Shown here one piece after another: positions 42,958 through 52,223 of a stretch of DNA of 64,000 nt. Numbering within the stretch: the stretch's first letter is position 1; the number at the start of each line of letters is the position of its first letter. The translations under genes and the position numbers were made by a program. The notes beneath the pieces were generated by a model. That model had not been told where the DNA came from. It was given only the letters and a program-made list of their open reading frames with translations, and searched no databases. The DNA is from an uncultured Bryobacteraceae bacterium (lineage in GTDB: Bacteria > Acidobacteriota > Terriglobia > Bryobacterales > Bryobacteraceae), in the NCBI GenBank assembly GCA_937924525.1, contig CALDSU010000015.1, positions 1 through 64,000 of the forward strand, read 5' to 3'.

Positions 42958-43998
42958 CTATGATTGTATTTGCCGTTGGGCCCATGCCGCCGTGGCGGAG
43001 ACGGCGGGATCCGCATGCCGCGCCAGCCGTTCCAACACGGGGAGAAAACGCGGCGAGCGGCTGTTGCCCATGGCCAGAGCCACGTTCCGTAGGAATCCCG
43101 CATATTTGGCGCGGCGGACCGGGCTTTGCCGGAACATGGCGGCGAATTCGGTTTCCGTAAGGGCTCCCAGGCGCTCAAGCAGCGGCGCGAACTCCCGCGG
43201 CGCGAAGCCGGGCTCTTCCGTTGCGCGACGGCTGCGGTTCCACGGGCAGACGTCCTGACAGACGTCGCAACCAAAGACCAGGTTTCCGAAGCCGGCTCGG
43301 AGAGATTCCGGAGCGTCGCCGCGGCATTCAATCGTGTAGTAGGAAATGCACCGCCGCGCATCCAAGGCCCAAGCCGGTCCGCCGGGTTCGGTGATCGGGA
43401 CGAGCGCCTGCGTCGGACACGCATCGATGCAGCGTGTGCAGGAGCCGCAGCGATCCGGCGGCGGCGCGTCCGGCTCCAGTTCGAGCGACACCAGCAGCTC
43501 GCCCAGGAACAGCCACGAGCCCCACTCTTCGTTGATCAGGCAGGTGTTCTTGGCGATCCAGCCCAGTCCCGCCCGCCGGGCATAGGCCCGCTCCAGCAGC
43601 GGCGCGGTGTCCACGGCGACGCGCCAGGTGAAATCCGCCCGCGCGCGCATCCGGCGCGCGAGGTCCTCCAGTCCGCGGCGCAGGAGCTCATGGTAGTCAT
43701 CGCCCCAGGCGTAGCGGGAAATCCACGCCCGTTCGGCGTCGTGGAATTCGGTCGAGTACGGCCAGGGCGTGTCATAGAGTTTGCCGACGCAGATGACCGA
43801 GCGGGCCTCCGGCAGCAGGCTGCGGGCGTCGCGCCGCAGCGCGGCCCGCTGGTCGGTGAGGTACCGCATTTCGCCCGCCAGGCCACCCGCCACCCAGGAC
43901 TGGAAATAGCCGTACTCCGGCGCGGGGACCGCGGCGGCGATGCCGCACAGTTCGAACCCGCACGCGCGCGCCAGTTCCTTGACTGTCGCTCCATCCAT
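42958..43998 (-). CDS. queG: Epoxyqueuosine reductase
   Basis: Last step of queuosine synthesis in tRNA: reduces epoxyqueuosine to queuosine using cobalamin and two [4Fe-4S] clusters. 346 residues. Cluster motifs CGSCTRCIDACPTQAL and CDVCQDVCPWNRSR are complete, the N-terminal part has RYAWGDDYHELLRRGL and the catalytic Asp in AVDTAPLLER, and a short HEAT-like tail follows. The start 43998 is set by homology; a longer frame runs into the opposite gene. Divergent from the enolase-superfamily gene with 43 bases between. Confidence 0.96.
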   Translation of the reverse strand: MDGATVKELARACGFELCGIAAAVPAPEYGYFQSWVAGGLAGEMRYLTDQRAALRRDARSLLPEARSVICVGKLYDTPWPYSTEFHDAERAWISRYAWGDDYHELLRRGLEDLARRMRARADFTWRVAVDTAPLLERAYARRAGLGWIAKNTCLINEEWGSWLFLGELLVSLELEPDAPPPDRCGSCTRCIDACPTQALVPITEPGGPAWALDARRCISYYTIECRGDAPESLRAGFGNLVFGCDVCQDVCPWNRSRRATEEPGFAPREFAPLLERLGALTETEFAAMFRQSPVRRAKYAGFLRNVALAMGNSRSPRFLPVLERLARHADPAVSATAAWAQRQIQS

Positions 43999-44000
43999 AC

Positions 44001-44012
44001 GTGTGTTATTTT
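44001..44012 (+). promoter_or_regulatory. Extended -10-like box before the enolase-superfamily gene
   Basis: GTGTGTTATTTT contains TG-t-TATTTT, 30 bases before the ATG at 44042, with an AGGAGG site between. It shares GTGTGTTAT with the rpsO and glnA promoters. Confidence 0.4.
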
Positions 44013-44041
44013 GCCTGAGAATCCCAGGAGGATCGGAACGC

Positions 44042-45301
44042 ATGCGGCGAAGACACTTTCTCGGCGTCCTCGGCGGCACGGCGCTGGCCAAGCTCGCCGA
44101 ACCCCCGGCCCTACCGTTTCAGCAGGAAACCAGCGGCCTCAAAATCACCGGTATCCGCCTGGTGCGGACGCAACCCAAGAATCCGCCGCCCAAGTACACG
44201 CCGGCGGCTGGTTCCTGGTCGACCCAAGGGGTGGAGGTGGCCAACCCCATGTCCATCTACCCGGAGTACAAAGCTCAGCGCTCGCTGTTCATGGCCGACA
44301 CCCCGGAGATGAGCGGGTTCACCGTGGAGATCGCCACCAACAAGGGGATGAAAGGCTACGGTCAGGGCGGACCCGGCGGCGGCACCGTGGTGATGAAACA
44401 CTTCACCAAGTTGCTGATGGGCGAAGACCCCTTTAACGTGGAGCGCATCTGGGACATCCTGTGGCGTTCGTCGATGTATTACGGCCAGAAGGGCATCGCC
44501 ATCAACGCCATTAGCGGCGTCGACCTGGCGCTCTGGGACATCGTCGGCAAAGCCACCGGCCAGCCGGTATACAAACTGCTGGGCGGGCGCACCAAAGACC
44601 GGATTCCGGCCTACTGCACCGGCAACGACCTGGAACAGCATAAGGAATTCGGCTACAACAAGCTGAAACTGGCCATGCCCAAAGGCCCCGGCGACGGCCG
44701 GCAAGGCATGAAAGCGAACGTGGAACTGGTCAAGCGCACGCGCGACCTGCTGGGTCCGGATGGCGAGATCATGCTGGACTGCTGGATGGCCTGGACGGAG
44801 CGCTACACCCTGGAAATGGCCGAGATGCTGGAACCCTACCGCGTCTACTGGATGGAGGAGGTGCTTCAGCCCCACGACTACGAAGGCTTCGGCCGCTTGA
44901 AGGCGCAGATCAAGTCCACCCGCATCGTAACCGGGGAGCATGAATACACCCGCTACGGCTTCCGGCGCCTGTTGGAGGCAGACGCCGCCTGGATCTGGCA
45001 GCCGGATATTCACTGGTGCGGCGGGTTGACGGAACTGCGCCGGATCGGCGCGCTGGCCGCCGCCTACGATATCCCGGTGATTCCGCACGGCGGCGGCGCG
45101 CGGGACGCGGTGCATTGGATCTACGCCAACACGAACGCTCCCTGGGCGGAACTGTTCATGCCGCCGCCCGGCGGACCGAAACAGGTCTACGACCTGTACG
45201 AAGCCGAGTACATGATCACCCGCGGCCCGGAGGGCATCTATACGCGGCCGTCCGACCAGCCCGGCTTCGGCTGGGATTGGGAGGTGACGCCGGTTTCCTG
45301 A
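44042..45301 (+). CDS. Enolase-superfamily dehydratase, L-rhamnonate-dehydratase-like, with RR signal
   Basis: 419 residues. It would remove water from a sugar acid to give a 2-keto-3-deoxy acid. The N-terminus MRRRHFLGVLGG is twin-arginine-like, unusual for this family. The cap domain is followed by GIAINAISGVDLALWDIVGK and VYKLLGGRTKDRIPAY. Metal ligands appear as Asp in MLDCWMAW, Glu in WMEEVLQP and Glu in VTGEHEYT; a catalytic His is in QPDIHWCGG and IPHGGGARD. The sequence layout most resembles rhamnonate dehydratase, but specificity is uncertain. A 2-keto-3-deoxy-sugar-acid aldolase of the HpcH type occurs at 20.4 kb. Confidence 0.88.
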   Translation: MRRRHFLGVLGGTALAKLAEPPALPFQQETSGLKITGIRLVRTQPKNPPPKYTPAAGSWSTQGVEVANPMSIYPEYKAQRSLFMADTPEMSGFTVEIATNKGMKGYGQGGPGGGTVVMKHFTKLLMGEDPFNVERIWDILWRSSMYYGQKGIAINAISGVDLALWDIVGKATGQPVYKLLGGRTKDRIPAYCTGNDLEQHKEFGYNKLKLAMPKGPGDGRQGMKANVELVKRTRDLLGPDGEIMLDCWMAWTERYTLEMAEMLEPYRVYWMEEVLQPHDYEGFGRLKAQIKSTRIVTGEHEYTRYGFRRLLEADAAWIWQPDIHWCGGLTELRRIGALAAAYDIPVIPHGGGARDAVHWIYANTNAPWAELFMPPPGGPKQVYDLYEAEYMITRGPEGIYTRPSDQPGFGWDWEVTPVS

Positions 45302-45308
45302 ACGGCGT

Positions 45309-46253
45309 TCACTGCAACTTCATGGGCGCGCCGCCAGCTTCCTTGCTGCGCTGCGCCGCGTCCATGAACGCGAACAGTTCCAGCGTCTCCTCGACGGGCA
45401 CCGGCGGTTCCTTCGTCTCGAAGAACTTGACGATCTCGACCACCATCGGCCGGTAGCTGAATTGCGGCTTGGGGCCCGTCAGCGACACTTCCTTGGTGCG
45501 GAACACCGCGGCGCCGTAAGTGCCGTACGGACGGGATGCGCGCACGGTGCCGATCCGCCCGTCCTTCCACCTGCCGACAATGACGTCCGCGCCCTCGGTG
45601 TAGGTGCGGGTGACTTCCACGCAGCCCGGCCCCATCAGCGTGTAGAGCATCTCAATCGGATGAATCGCGTACCAGGACAACTCAAGCGGATGGGTCTTTT
45701 CAATCGGACCGGGGCCCCAGGTGATCACGCCCAGCGTGTCGCTGAACTTCAGCGAGGTGATGAAATCGTTAAAGCGCAGGCTCGACGACGACCACCATGG
45801 CACGCCGGCTTCCTTGGCCAGGCGCGCGATTTCCCGCGCGTCGGCCAGCGTGGCGGCCAGCGGCTTGTCGATAAACATCGGCTTGCCGGCGGCGATAATC
45901 GGCTTGGCCTGCTCCAGGTGCACCCGTCCGTCGACGCTGGTGAGCAGCACGCCGTCCACCCGCCGGCACAGCGAGGCGATGTCGGGCGCCAGTTGCACGT
46001 TCCACTTGGTGCGCAGCTCATCGGCGTACTGGTCGACGCGGCTGATGCTGCTTTCCAGGTCCTTGCTGCCTCCCTTGTAGGCCGCCACGATGCGGGCGCC
46101 CGGCACGTAGTCGGGCGACATCGGATCGTTCAACAAACGGGCGAAAGCGATGACGTGCGAGGTGTCGGTGCCGACGATGCCCAGGCGGATTTCCGCCGCC
46201 GCCGGCAGCGCAGCCAGAAACAAAAATGAAACCAGGGTCTTCACGAACGGCAT
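45309..46253 (-). CDS. Gfo/Idh/MocA-family oxidoreductase with Sec signal
   Basis: 314 residues. Signal peptide MPFVKTLVSFLFLAALPAAA, then a Rossmann fold beginning IRLGIVGTDTSHV, where the third Gly of GxGxxG is changed to Thr-Asp. The motif DKPLAATLADAREIARLA replaces the usual EKP by DKP. The C-terminal domain has a WYAIHPIEMLYTLMGPGC stretch. The altered motifs and a Sec rather than Tat signal set it apart from the other family members here. It converges on the dehydratase gene with 7 bases between stops. Confidence 0.88.
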   Translation of the reverse strand: MPFVKTLVSFLFLAALPAAAEIRLGIVGTDTSHVIAFARLLNDPMSPDYVPGARIVAAYKGGSKDLESSISRVDQYADELRTKWNVQLAPDIASLCRRVDGVLLTSVDGRVHLEQAKPIIAAGKPMFIDKPLAATLADAREIARLAKEAGVPWWSSSSLRFNDFITSLKFSDTLGVITWGPGPIEKTHPLELSWYAIHPIEMLYTLMGPGCVEVTRTYTEGADVIVGRWKDGRIGTVRASRPYGTYGAAVFRTKEVSLTGPKPQFSYRPMVVEIVKFFETKEPPVPVEETLELFAFMDAAQRSKEAGGAPMKLQ

Positions 46254-46271
46254 TGTACACTGATTTCACCG

Positions 46272-48371
46272 TTGGATCTCTCCACCGAAATCGCCTACGT
46301 CAAGGGAGTAGGTCCCCATCGCGCGGAGATGTTCGCGACCAAGGGGATTGTCACGGTAGAAGACCTGCTGGCGTACATCCCGTTCCGCTACGAGGACCGG
46401 AGCAACGTCAAGCCCATCCGCCAACTGGCCCCCGGCGAGACGGCGACCGTGATCGCCACGGTGCAGGCGGCGGGCATGGTGCAGCTGCGCCGGCGCAGTC
46501 TGGGCCTGTTCGAGGCCATCTTCACCGACGCCACGCGGGGTTTGCTTGCCGGAAAATGGTTTCACGCCAGATACCTGGAGGGAGTGCTGAAACCGGGTTT
46601 GCGCGTGGCGCTGTACGGCAAGGTGGAATTCGACAGCTTCACGCGCGGGCTGAGCATGCTGCACCCGGAGTTCGAGATTCTGACGCCGGGCGACGATGAC
46701 GAGGACGCCGCGCTGCACACCGGGCGCATCGTGCCCATCTATGAAGCGATCCAAAAGCTTTCCACGCGCGTGATCCGCACGCTGACCCACCGGGTGCTTT
46801 CCCAACTTCCGCCCCCGGCCGACCATCTGCCCGCCCGGCTGCGGGACGAACTCAAGCTGCCCGCACGGGGACGGGCGGTTCGCGACGTGCATTTTCCGCC
46901 CGCCGGCTGCGACCTGCGCCTGTGGAACGAGTTCCGCTCTCCCGGGCACGTGCGGTTGATTTTCGAGGAGTTCTTCTGGCTGGAACTGGGCCTGGCGTTG
47001 AAGCGCCGGAACGCGCGCAGCCTGCAAGGAATTGCCTTTCCTCTCACCGACCGCGTCCGCGAACAGATCAAGAGCATGCTGCCGTTCAAACCCACGGCCG
47101 CGCAGAAACGGGTCCTGGGCGAGATTGCGCGCGATATGGCCTCGCCCCACCCGATGAGCCGCCTGCTGCAAGGCGACGTCGGCAGCGGCAAAACGATCGT
47201 GGCGGCCGAGAGCGCCATCATCGCGCTCGCGAACGGCTACCAGGTGGCGGTGCTGGCTCCCACCGAAATCCTCGCGGCGCAACATCACTATTACTGGAAG
47301 CGGCTGCTCGAGCCCTTGGGCTATTTCACGGTTCTGCTGACCGGGTCCCGGACCGCGCGCGAGAAACAGAAATTGAAGAGACTGGTTCGCGAAGGACTCG
47401 TCCACGTCGCCATCGGCACGCACGCCCTGCTGGAGGAAGACGTCGAGTTCCACAAACTGGGCCTGGCCGTCATTGACGAGCAGCACCGCTTCGGCGTGCT
47501 CCAGCGGCTGAATTTGCAGCGTAAAGGCGTACACCCGGACGTGCTGGTGATGACCGCCACCCCGATCCCGCGCACGCTGGCCCTCACTCTGTACGGCGAC
47601 CTGGACGTCTCCGTCATCGACGAACTGCCGCCGGGGCGGAAACCCATCCAGACCCGCCATGTGACGAGCGACCGCGTCGAGCAGGTCTACAGCTTCCTGC
47701 GAGGGGAGATCGACCGGGGCCGTCAGGCGTATATCGTCTATCCGGTGATCGACGAATCGGAAACCCAGGCGATGAAAGCCGCTCAGAAGATGTACGAGCA
47801 CCTTTCGCGGGAAGTGTTTCCGGACGCCGCGGTCGGGCTGCTGCACGGACGGCTGCCGGGCGCGGAAAAGGAACGGGTGATGGGCGAGTTTAAAGAAGGG
47901 AAGATCCAGATCCTGGTATCCACCACCGTCATTGAGGTGGGCGTGGACGTGCCGAACGCCACCGTGATGGTGATCGAGCAGGCGGAGCGGTTCGGGCTCG
48001 CCCAGTTGCATCAATTGCGCGGGCGCGTGGGACGCGGCGGCGAGCAAAGCTATTGCATCCTGGTGACCGAGAAACTCAACGACCCCGCGCGCGAGCGGAT
48101 CCGGGCGCTGGTGGACTCCAACGATGGCTTTGCCATTGCGGAAATGGACTTGAAGCTGCGCGGTCCCGGCGAATTCTTTGGCACGAAACAATCCGGGCTG
48201 CCCGCGCTCCAGATCGCCAACGTGATTCGCGATCAGGACCTGCTGGAGGCGGCGCGGCGTCATGCTGGGCAGTTCATCGAATCGCCCGCGTCGCCCGAGG
48301 AGTTGACGCGCGCGGTGGAGTATCTGCGCGCCCACTGGCAGCGCCGCTACGGGCTGGTCCAGGTGGGTTGA
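46272..48371 (+). CDS. recG: ATP-dependent DNA helicase RecG
   Basis: Branch-migrating helicase that remodels stalled forks and Holliday junctions. 699 residues, standard length. The N-terminal wedge/OB domain begins after YVKGVGPHRAEMFATKG. Helicase motifs are Walker A GDVGSGKT (about residues 301-308), motif II DEQH at 402-405 in VIDEQHRFGV, TATPIPRTLA, and the C-terminal QLRGRVGRGGEQSYC. The start is TTG 46272, only 18 bases from the divergent Gfo/Idh start. All key residues are intact. Confidence 0.97.
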   Translation: MDLSTEIAYVKGVGPHRAEMFATKGIVTVEDLLAYIPFRYEDRSNVKPIRQLAPGETATVIATVQAAGMVQLRRRSLGLFEAIFTDATRGLLAGKWFHARYLEGVLKPGLRVALYGKVEFDSFTRGLSMLHPEFEILTPGDDDEDAALHTGRIVPIYEAIQKLSTRVIRTLTHRVLSQLPPPADHLPARLRDELKLPARGRAVRDVHFPPAGCDLRLWNEFRSPGHVRLIFEEFFWLELGLALKRRNARSLQGIAFPLTDRVREQIKSMLPFKPTAAQKRVLGEIARDMASPHPMSRLLQGDVGSGKTIVAAESAIIALANGYQVAVLAPTEILAAQHHYYWKRLLEPLGYFTVLLTGSRTAREKQKLKRLVREGLVHVAIGTHALLEEDVEFHKLGLAVIDEQHRFGVLQRLNLQRKGVHPDVLVMTATPIPRTLALTLYGDLDVSVIDELPPGRKPIQTRHVTSDRVEQVYSFLRGEIDRGRQAYIVYPVIDESETQAMKAAQKMYEHLSREVFPDAAVGLLHGRLPGAEKERVMGEFKEGKIQILVSTTVIEVGVDVPNATVMVIEQAERFGLAQLHQLRGRVGRGGEQSYCILVTEKLNDPARERIRALVDSNDGFAIAEMDLKLRGPGEFFGTKQSGLPALQIANVIRDQDLLEAARRHAGQFIESPASPEELTRAVEYLRAHWQRRYGLVQVG

Positions 48372-48400
48372 CCGGCGCCTGGGAGAGCGGACGAGACGCG

Positions 48401-48430
48401 TTGACAGGGCGCGGAGCGTGCTCCTACACT
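48401..48430 (+). promoter_or_regulatory. Sigma-70 promoter upstream of the comF-like gene
   Basis: A perfect TTGACA (48401-48406), an 18-base spacer and TACACT (48425-48430), 29 bases after the recG stop. This is the best -35/-10 pair in the window. It would start transcription near 48437. Confidence 0.6.
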
Positions 48431-48436
48431 GGTGAT

Positions 48437-48598
48437 GAGCAGGTTCGGCATTTCAGGGAGTCCGCATGGAGACCCTCGGATTCGACGAGTCCCGGCTGAG
48501 GAGGCCCGCGGGGCCTCCGGGCGCGGTGGCGCTCCCAGGGGGGCGCGCGCCGGCAAAATCCCGCGGGCGGGAGGTGGGTCTTCCCTAGTAGTTTTTTG
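48437..48598 (+). other. Possible structured leader or small RNA
   Basis: About 160 bases between a strong promoter and a T6 run (48592-48597). Folds seen by eye: AGGG-ag-TCC GCAT GGA-ga-CCCT with a tandem G-A pair (about 48455-48475); GGAGGCCC/GGGCCTCC with a 3-base loop (48500-48518); and GGGAGG/CTTCCC (about 48570-48586) shortly before TTTTTT, a weak attenuator-like element. I do not recognise a known riboswitch or RNA family. A short overlapping open frame (48432-48635) has no protein-like features. Confidence 0.25.
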
Positions 48599-49399
48599 CC
48601 GCTTCGCTTGCCCGCCGGTTGGCCTCCCTACCTGACTGCGATCCCTCACGCCCTTTTTTCGCTCTGCTTTCCCGACGAGTGCCGCGTCTGCGGGACGGCG
48701 CTGCGGGGGTGGACCTGGGCGCCGGTATGCGCCGAGTGTCTGCGCGAACCCGCACCGCTGGCCGCCGATTATTTTTGCATTCAGTGCAAGACGCCCTTCC
48801 GGAACCCGTTCCCCCTCGATGAGGAGGGACGGTGCGCGTTGTGCCGGGCGGGGGCGCGCGGCTTCGCGGAGGCGTACTGTTTTGGAAGTTTCGAAGGACG
48901 GCTGCGCCGGCTGATTCACCTGTTGAAGTACGACGGCATGCGGCCGCTGGCCAAGCCCCTGGGCGCCTGGTTGCGGCGCGCGCTGCCGCTGGACCGGCGG
49001 TTCGACGTGGTGGTGCCGATGCCCCTGCATTGGCGGCGGCGCCTGGCGCGCGGATTTAATCAATCCGTCCTGCTCGCCCGGGAGGTGGCGAAGGCGCGCC
49101 GGATTCCCTGCCGGCAGCCCGTCCGCCGCCGCAAAGCGACGCGGTCGCAGACGGGGCTGACGCCGGCGCAGCGCCGGGAGAACGTGCGCGGCGCGTTTGT
49201 GGTCACCCGGCCGCGCGACATCGCGAATCGGAGTGTGCTGCTGGTGGACGACGTGATGACCACCGGCGCGACGGCGGGGGCTTGCGGTGCGGCGTTGCTG
49301 CGCGCCGGCGCTCGCTCGGTAACCTTGTTGACCCTCGCCCGGGTCGACCGCCGTCTGCGCGCGGCGGACTCAGCTGCTGTGGGGAGCTTACACGCATGA
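48596..49399 (+). CDS. ComF/GntX-family phosphoribosyltransferase-like protein
   Basis: 267 residues. The N-terminal region has four CxxC pairs ([20 protein letters not shown]), probably binding zinc. The C-terminal PRT domain has [18 protein letters not shown] and the PRPP-binding loop [17 protein letters not shown]. ComF proteins assist DNA uptake or repair-linked DNA handling in other bacteria, but the chemistry is unproven. The start TTG 48596 lacks a clear ribosome site and overlaps the T6 run. The stop overlaps the next gene's start as ATGA, so they are translationally coupled. Confidence 0.9.
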   Translation: MPLRLPAGWPPYLTAIPHALFSLCFPDECRVCGTALRGWTWAPVCAECLREPAPLAADYFCIQCKTPFRNPFPLDEEGRCALCRAGARGFAEAYCFGSFEGRLRRLIHLLKYDGMRPLAKPLGAWLRRALPLDRRFDVVVPMPLHWRRRLARGFNQSVLLAREVAKARRIPCRQPVRRRKATRSQTGLTPAQRRENVRGAFVVTRPRDIANRSVLLVDDVMTTGATAGACGAALLRAGARSVTLLTLARVDRRLRAADSAAVGSLHA

Positions 49400-49923
49400 C
49401 CGGCCTGAACGGATTGCACAAGCCCGTGCTGGTGCTGAACACGAGCTACGAACCGATCAACGTCTGTGCGGCGCGGCGCGCGCTGATCCTGATCCTGAAA
49501 GGCGTGGCGACCGCCGAGGAGGAGCACGCCTTCTTCATCCGCTCGGGACGCCGCAGCTTCCGGCTGCCTTCGGTGATTCGCCTGCTCGAGTACCGGCGGA
49601 TTCCACACCAGACGCGCGCCTTGTCGCGGAAGAACATCCTGTTGCGCGACCGCTTCACCTGCCAGTACTGCCTGAAGACCATGCCGTCGTCGGAACTGAC
49701 CCTGGACCACGTGATTCCGCGCTCGCGCCGGGGCGAATCCACCTGGGAGAACCTGGTCACCTGCTGCCACCCCTGCAACAACCGCAAGGGGAATCGCACG
49801 CCGGAAGAAGCGGGCATGAAACTCCACCGCCCGCCCCGCCCCTTCAGCCTGCACACCTCCCGGCACCTGATGCGTTTGCTGGGGCACGGCGACGCGCAGT
49901 GGCGCAAGTACCTGTTCTATTGA
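49396..49923 (+). CDS. HNH endonuclease family protein
   Basis: 175 residues. The HNH core (about 95-150) has CQYC, then [14 protein letters not shown] with the catalytic His, the Asn in [10 protein letters not shown], and [16 protein letters not shown], with paired Cys forming a zinc knuckle. The N-terminal 90 residues ([17 protein letters not shown]) match a widespread stand-alone subfamily whose role is unclear. It overlaps comF by four bases and precedes glnA by 115 bases. It is not obviously linked to a restriction system. Confidence 0.92.
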   Translation: MTGLNGLHKPVLVLNTSYEPINVCAARRALILILKGVATAEEEHAFFIRSGRRSFRLPSVIRLLEYRRIPHQTRALSRKNILLRDRFTCQYCLKTMPSSELTLDHVIPRSRRGESTWENLVTCCHPCNNRKGNRTPEEAGMKLHRPPRPFSLHTSRHLMRLLGHGDAQWRKYLFY

Positions 49924-49939
49924 ACGTCCCGCCTCGGGC

Positions 49940-49951
49940 GTGTGTTATCCT
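49940..49951 (+). promoter_or_regulatory. Extended -10 promoter of glnA
   Basis: GTGTGTTATCCT, with TG-t-TATCCT, identical over 12 bases to the element before rpsO, about 88 bases before the glnA start. No -24/-12 sigma-54 site of the GG/GC kind was noticed. Confidence 0.5.
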
Positions 49952-50038
49952 AGGGCCAATTAGCAAGAACAGCGGATACGCTGTCGCTACGGCATTCCCA
50001 CGCACCAGTTGAAGATACCCACCTGAAAGGGAGGCTCG

Positions 50039-51448
50039 ATGAGTCCGAAAGAAGTTCTGGATTTCGCCAAGAAGCATGACGCCAAACAGGTCGATCTGCG
50101 CTTCTCCGACATTCCTGGCCTGCAACACCATATTTCCTATCCGATCAGCCAGCTCGACGAGGACGCGTTCGAAGAAGGATTTGGCATCGACGGATCCAGC
50201 ATCCGCGGCTGGGCGGCCATCAACGAGAGCGACATGCTGTTGATTCCGGATCCGGCGACCGTGTTTATGGATCCGTTCGCCGAGATCCCCACGCTGGTCA
50301 TGGTGGGGGGCGTGATCGACCCCATCACCAAGCAGCATTACGAGCGCGACCCTCGCTGGATCGCGCGCAAAGCCGAAATGTACCTGAAGAACGCGGGCGT
50401 GGGCGACACCGCCTACTTCGGCGCAGAAGCCGAGTTTTTCGTGTTCGACAACGTCCGCTTCGACCAAAACCAGCACAGCGGTTATTACTTCATCGACGCG
50501 GAAGAGGGGCGCTGGAACTCCGGGCGGGAGAAGGACAACCTCGGCTATCGCCCGCGCTACAAAGAAGGCTATTTCCCGGTGCCGCCGACCGACCACTACC
50601 AAGAGCTCCGCAGCGAAATGGTGCAGACCATGATCAACTGCGGACTGGTGGTCGAGTGCCATCACCACGAAGTGGCGACCGGCGGCCAGTGCGAAATCGA
50701 CCAGAAGTTCGACACCCTGGTCCGTTCCGCCGACAACATGATGCTCTACAAGTACATCGTCCGGAACGTGGCGTATCAGTACGGCAAGACGGTCACCTTC
50801 ATGCCGAAGCCCCTGTTCCAGGACAACGGCAGCGGCATGCACACGCACCAGAGCATCTGGAAGGATGGCAAGCCGCTGTTCGCCGGCGAGTTGTACGCGG
50901 GCCTCAGCCAGCTCGCGTTGTGGTACATCGGCGGGCTGCTCAAGCACGCGCGGGCGCTCTCGGCCCTCATCGCGCCGACCACCAACAGCTATAAGCGGCT
51001 GGTGCCCGGCTACGAAGCGCCGGTCAACCTGGCGTATTCGCGCCGCAACCGCTCGGCCGCGGTCCGCATCCCGATGTATTCGGCCAGCCCGAAGGCCAAG
51101 CGCGTCGAATTCCGTCCCCCGGACCCCTCGTGCAACCCGTACCTGGCGTTCTCGGCCATGCTGATGGCCGGGCTGGACGGCATTCTCAACAAGGTGGATC
51201 CCGGCGAAGCGCTCGACAAGGACATCTACGACCTGTCTCCGGAGGAGATGAAGAATGTCCCCTCGATGCCCGCTTCGCTGGAAGAGGCCTTGCAGGCGCT
51301 CGAGGACGATCACGCCTTCCTGCTCAAGGGCGACGTGTTCACCGAAGAGCTGATCGAAACCTACATCGAGTACAAGCGCAAGAACGAGTACGACGCGGTG
51401 CGGTTGCGGCCGCATCCCTACGAGTTCTCGCTGTATTACGACATTTAA
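50039..51448 (+). CDS. glnA: Glutamine synthetase, type I
   Basis: Makes glutamine from glutamate and ammonia with ATP; dodecameric, cytosolic. 469 residues, as in GSI-beta enzymes. Visible motifs are the latch-like [11 protein letters not shown], metal site [25 protein letters not shown], and the ATP/glutamate region [18 protein letters not shown]. Tyr397 lies in IYDLSPEE, exactly where the adenylylation tyrosine of the Escherichia coli enzyme is, so control by an adenylyltransferase is likely. ATG 50039 follows AAAGGGAGG. Confidence 0.98.
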   Translation: MSPKEVLDFAKKHDAKQVDLRFSDIPGLQHHISYPISQLDEDAFEEGFGIDGSSIRGWAAINESDMLLIPDPATVFMDPFAEIPTLVMVGGVIDPITKQHYERDPRWIARKAEMYLKNAGVGDTAYFGAEAEFFVFDNVRFDQNQHSGYYFIDAEEGRWNSGREKDNLGYRPRYKEGYFPVPPTDHYQELRSEMVQTMINCGLVVECHHHEVATGGQCEIDQKFDTLVRSADNMMLYKYIVRNVAYQYGKTVTFMPKPLFQDNGSGMHTHQSIWKDGKPLFAGELYAGLSQLALWYIGGLLKHARALSALIAPTTNSYKRLVPGYEAPVNLAYSRRNRSAAVRIPMYSASPKAKRVEFRPPDPSCNPYLAFSAMLMAGLDGILNKVDPGEALDKDIYDLSPEEMKNVPSMPASLEEALQALEDDHAFLLKGDVFTEELIETYIEYKRKNEYDAVRLRPHPYEFSLYYDI

Positions 51449-51464
51449 CCTTCGTGCAACCCGG

Positions 51465-51504
51465 CGGGCGGGGCCGGGGCTTCGGCTCAGCCCCCGCCCG
51501 TTCT
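51465..51504 (+). terminator. Strong hairpin after glnA
   Basis: CGGGCGGGG (51465-51473) pairs with CCCCGCCCG (51492-51500), with further pairing around a TTCG loop. It is followed by TTCT rather than a full U tract and sits just before the MOSC start, so it may attenuate rather than end transcription. Confidence 0.5.
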
Positions 51505-51510
51505 GCCGCG

Positions 51511-52005
51511 ATGCAAGGGCGTATCCTTCAGGTCAACGTGTCGCCGGGCGGCCTGCCCAAATGGCCGGTCCCGCTGGGAATTGTGACGCCGCTGGGCCTG
51601 GAAGGCGACAGGCACCGTCATCCGCATATCCATGGGGGGCCCCGGCAGGCGCTGCTGCTCATCGCCGCGGAGGTGATCGAAGACCTGCGCGGCAAGGGCT
51701 ATCCCGTCGAGTATGGATCGCTGGGCGAGAACCTGACCACCCGGGGCCTCGATCCGGCGCTGCTGCGGATCGATCAGATTCTGCGGGCGGGCACCTCCTT
51801 CATCCAGCTCACCAAAGTACGCACACCCTGCGCGACCCTCGACCCCCTGGGAGAAGGAATCCAGCGGGAAATTTACGACCAGCGCGTGAAGCAAGGCGAT
51901 GTCACCTCGCCGCGGTGGGGCCGCAGCGGGTTCTACGCGCGGGTGCTTGAAAGCGGCGTAATCCGCCCGGGCGACCCCATTTCCGTGGAAGCCACGTTCG
52001 CCTGA
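51511..52005 (+). CDS. MOSC-domain protein
   Basis: 164 residues, a single MOSC domain as in YiiM-like proteins, which bind molybdenum cofactor or move sulfur. Motifs are GLEGDRHRHPHIHGG near the N-terminus, SLGENLTTRGLD, the conserved Cys in KVRTPCATLD, and GRSGFYARVLESGVIRPGD. Start ATG 51511; upstream open frame overlaps glnA in another frame and is rejected. The substrate that is detoxified or sulfurated is unknown. Confidence 0.93.
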   Translation: MQGRILQVNVSPGGLPKWPVPLGIVTPLGLEGDRHRHPHIHGGPRQALLLIAAEVIEDLRGKGYPVEYGSLGENLTTRGLDPALLRIDQILRAGTSFIQLTKVRTPCATLDPLGEGIQREIYDQRVKQGDVTSPRWGRSGFYARVLESGVIRPGDPISVEATFA

Positions 52006-52161
52006 CGTGACGCCTCGCAAGGAGCGGGGCCGCGTGGAAGTCACTGCGAAACACCATGAAAATACGGATCTGAAAATCCTGGAAAACCCACCAGGATCGT
52101 CTGGCGTCCCATCTCACCACGGAGACCGTAACCGATAACCGAAAAGATCGTCGCCCGGCAG

Positions 52162-52191
52162 TTGACTTCTCTTCCCGACCCGATATAGAAT
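52162..52191 (+). promoter_or_regulatory. Promoter of the TonB-dependent receptor gene
   Basis: TTGACT (52162-52167), an 18-base spacer and TAGAAT (52186-52191), 33 bases before the ATG. TATAGA two bases earlier is an alternative -10. Confidence 0.5.
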
Positions 52192-52223
52192 CCCTCACAA
52201 TTTCCTTGGCACAGAGGTGTCTG

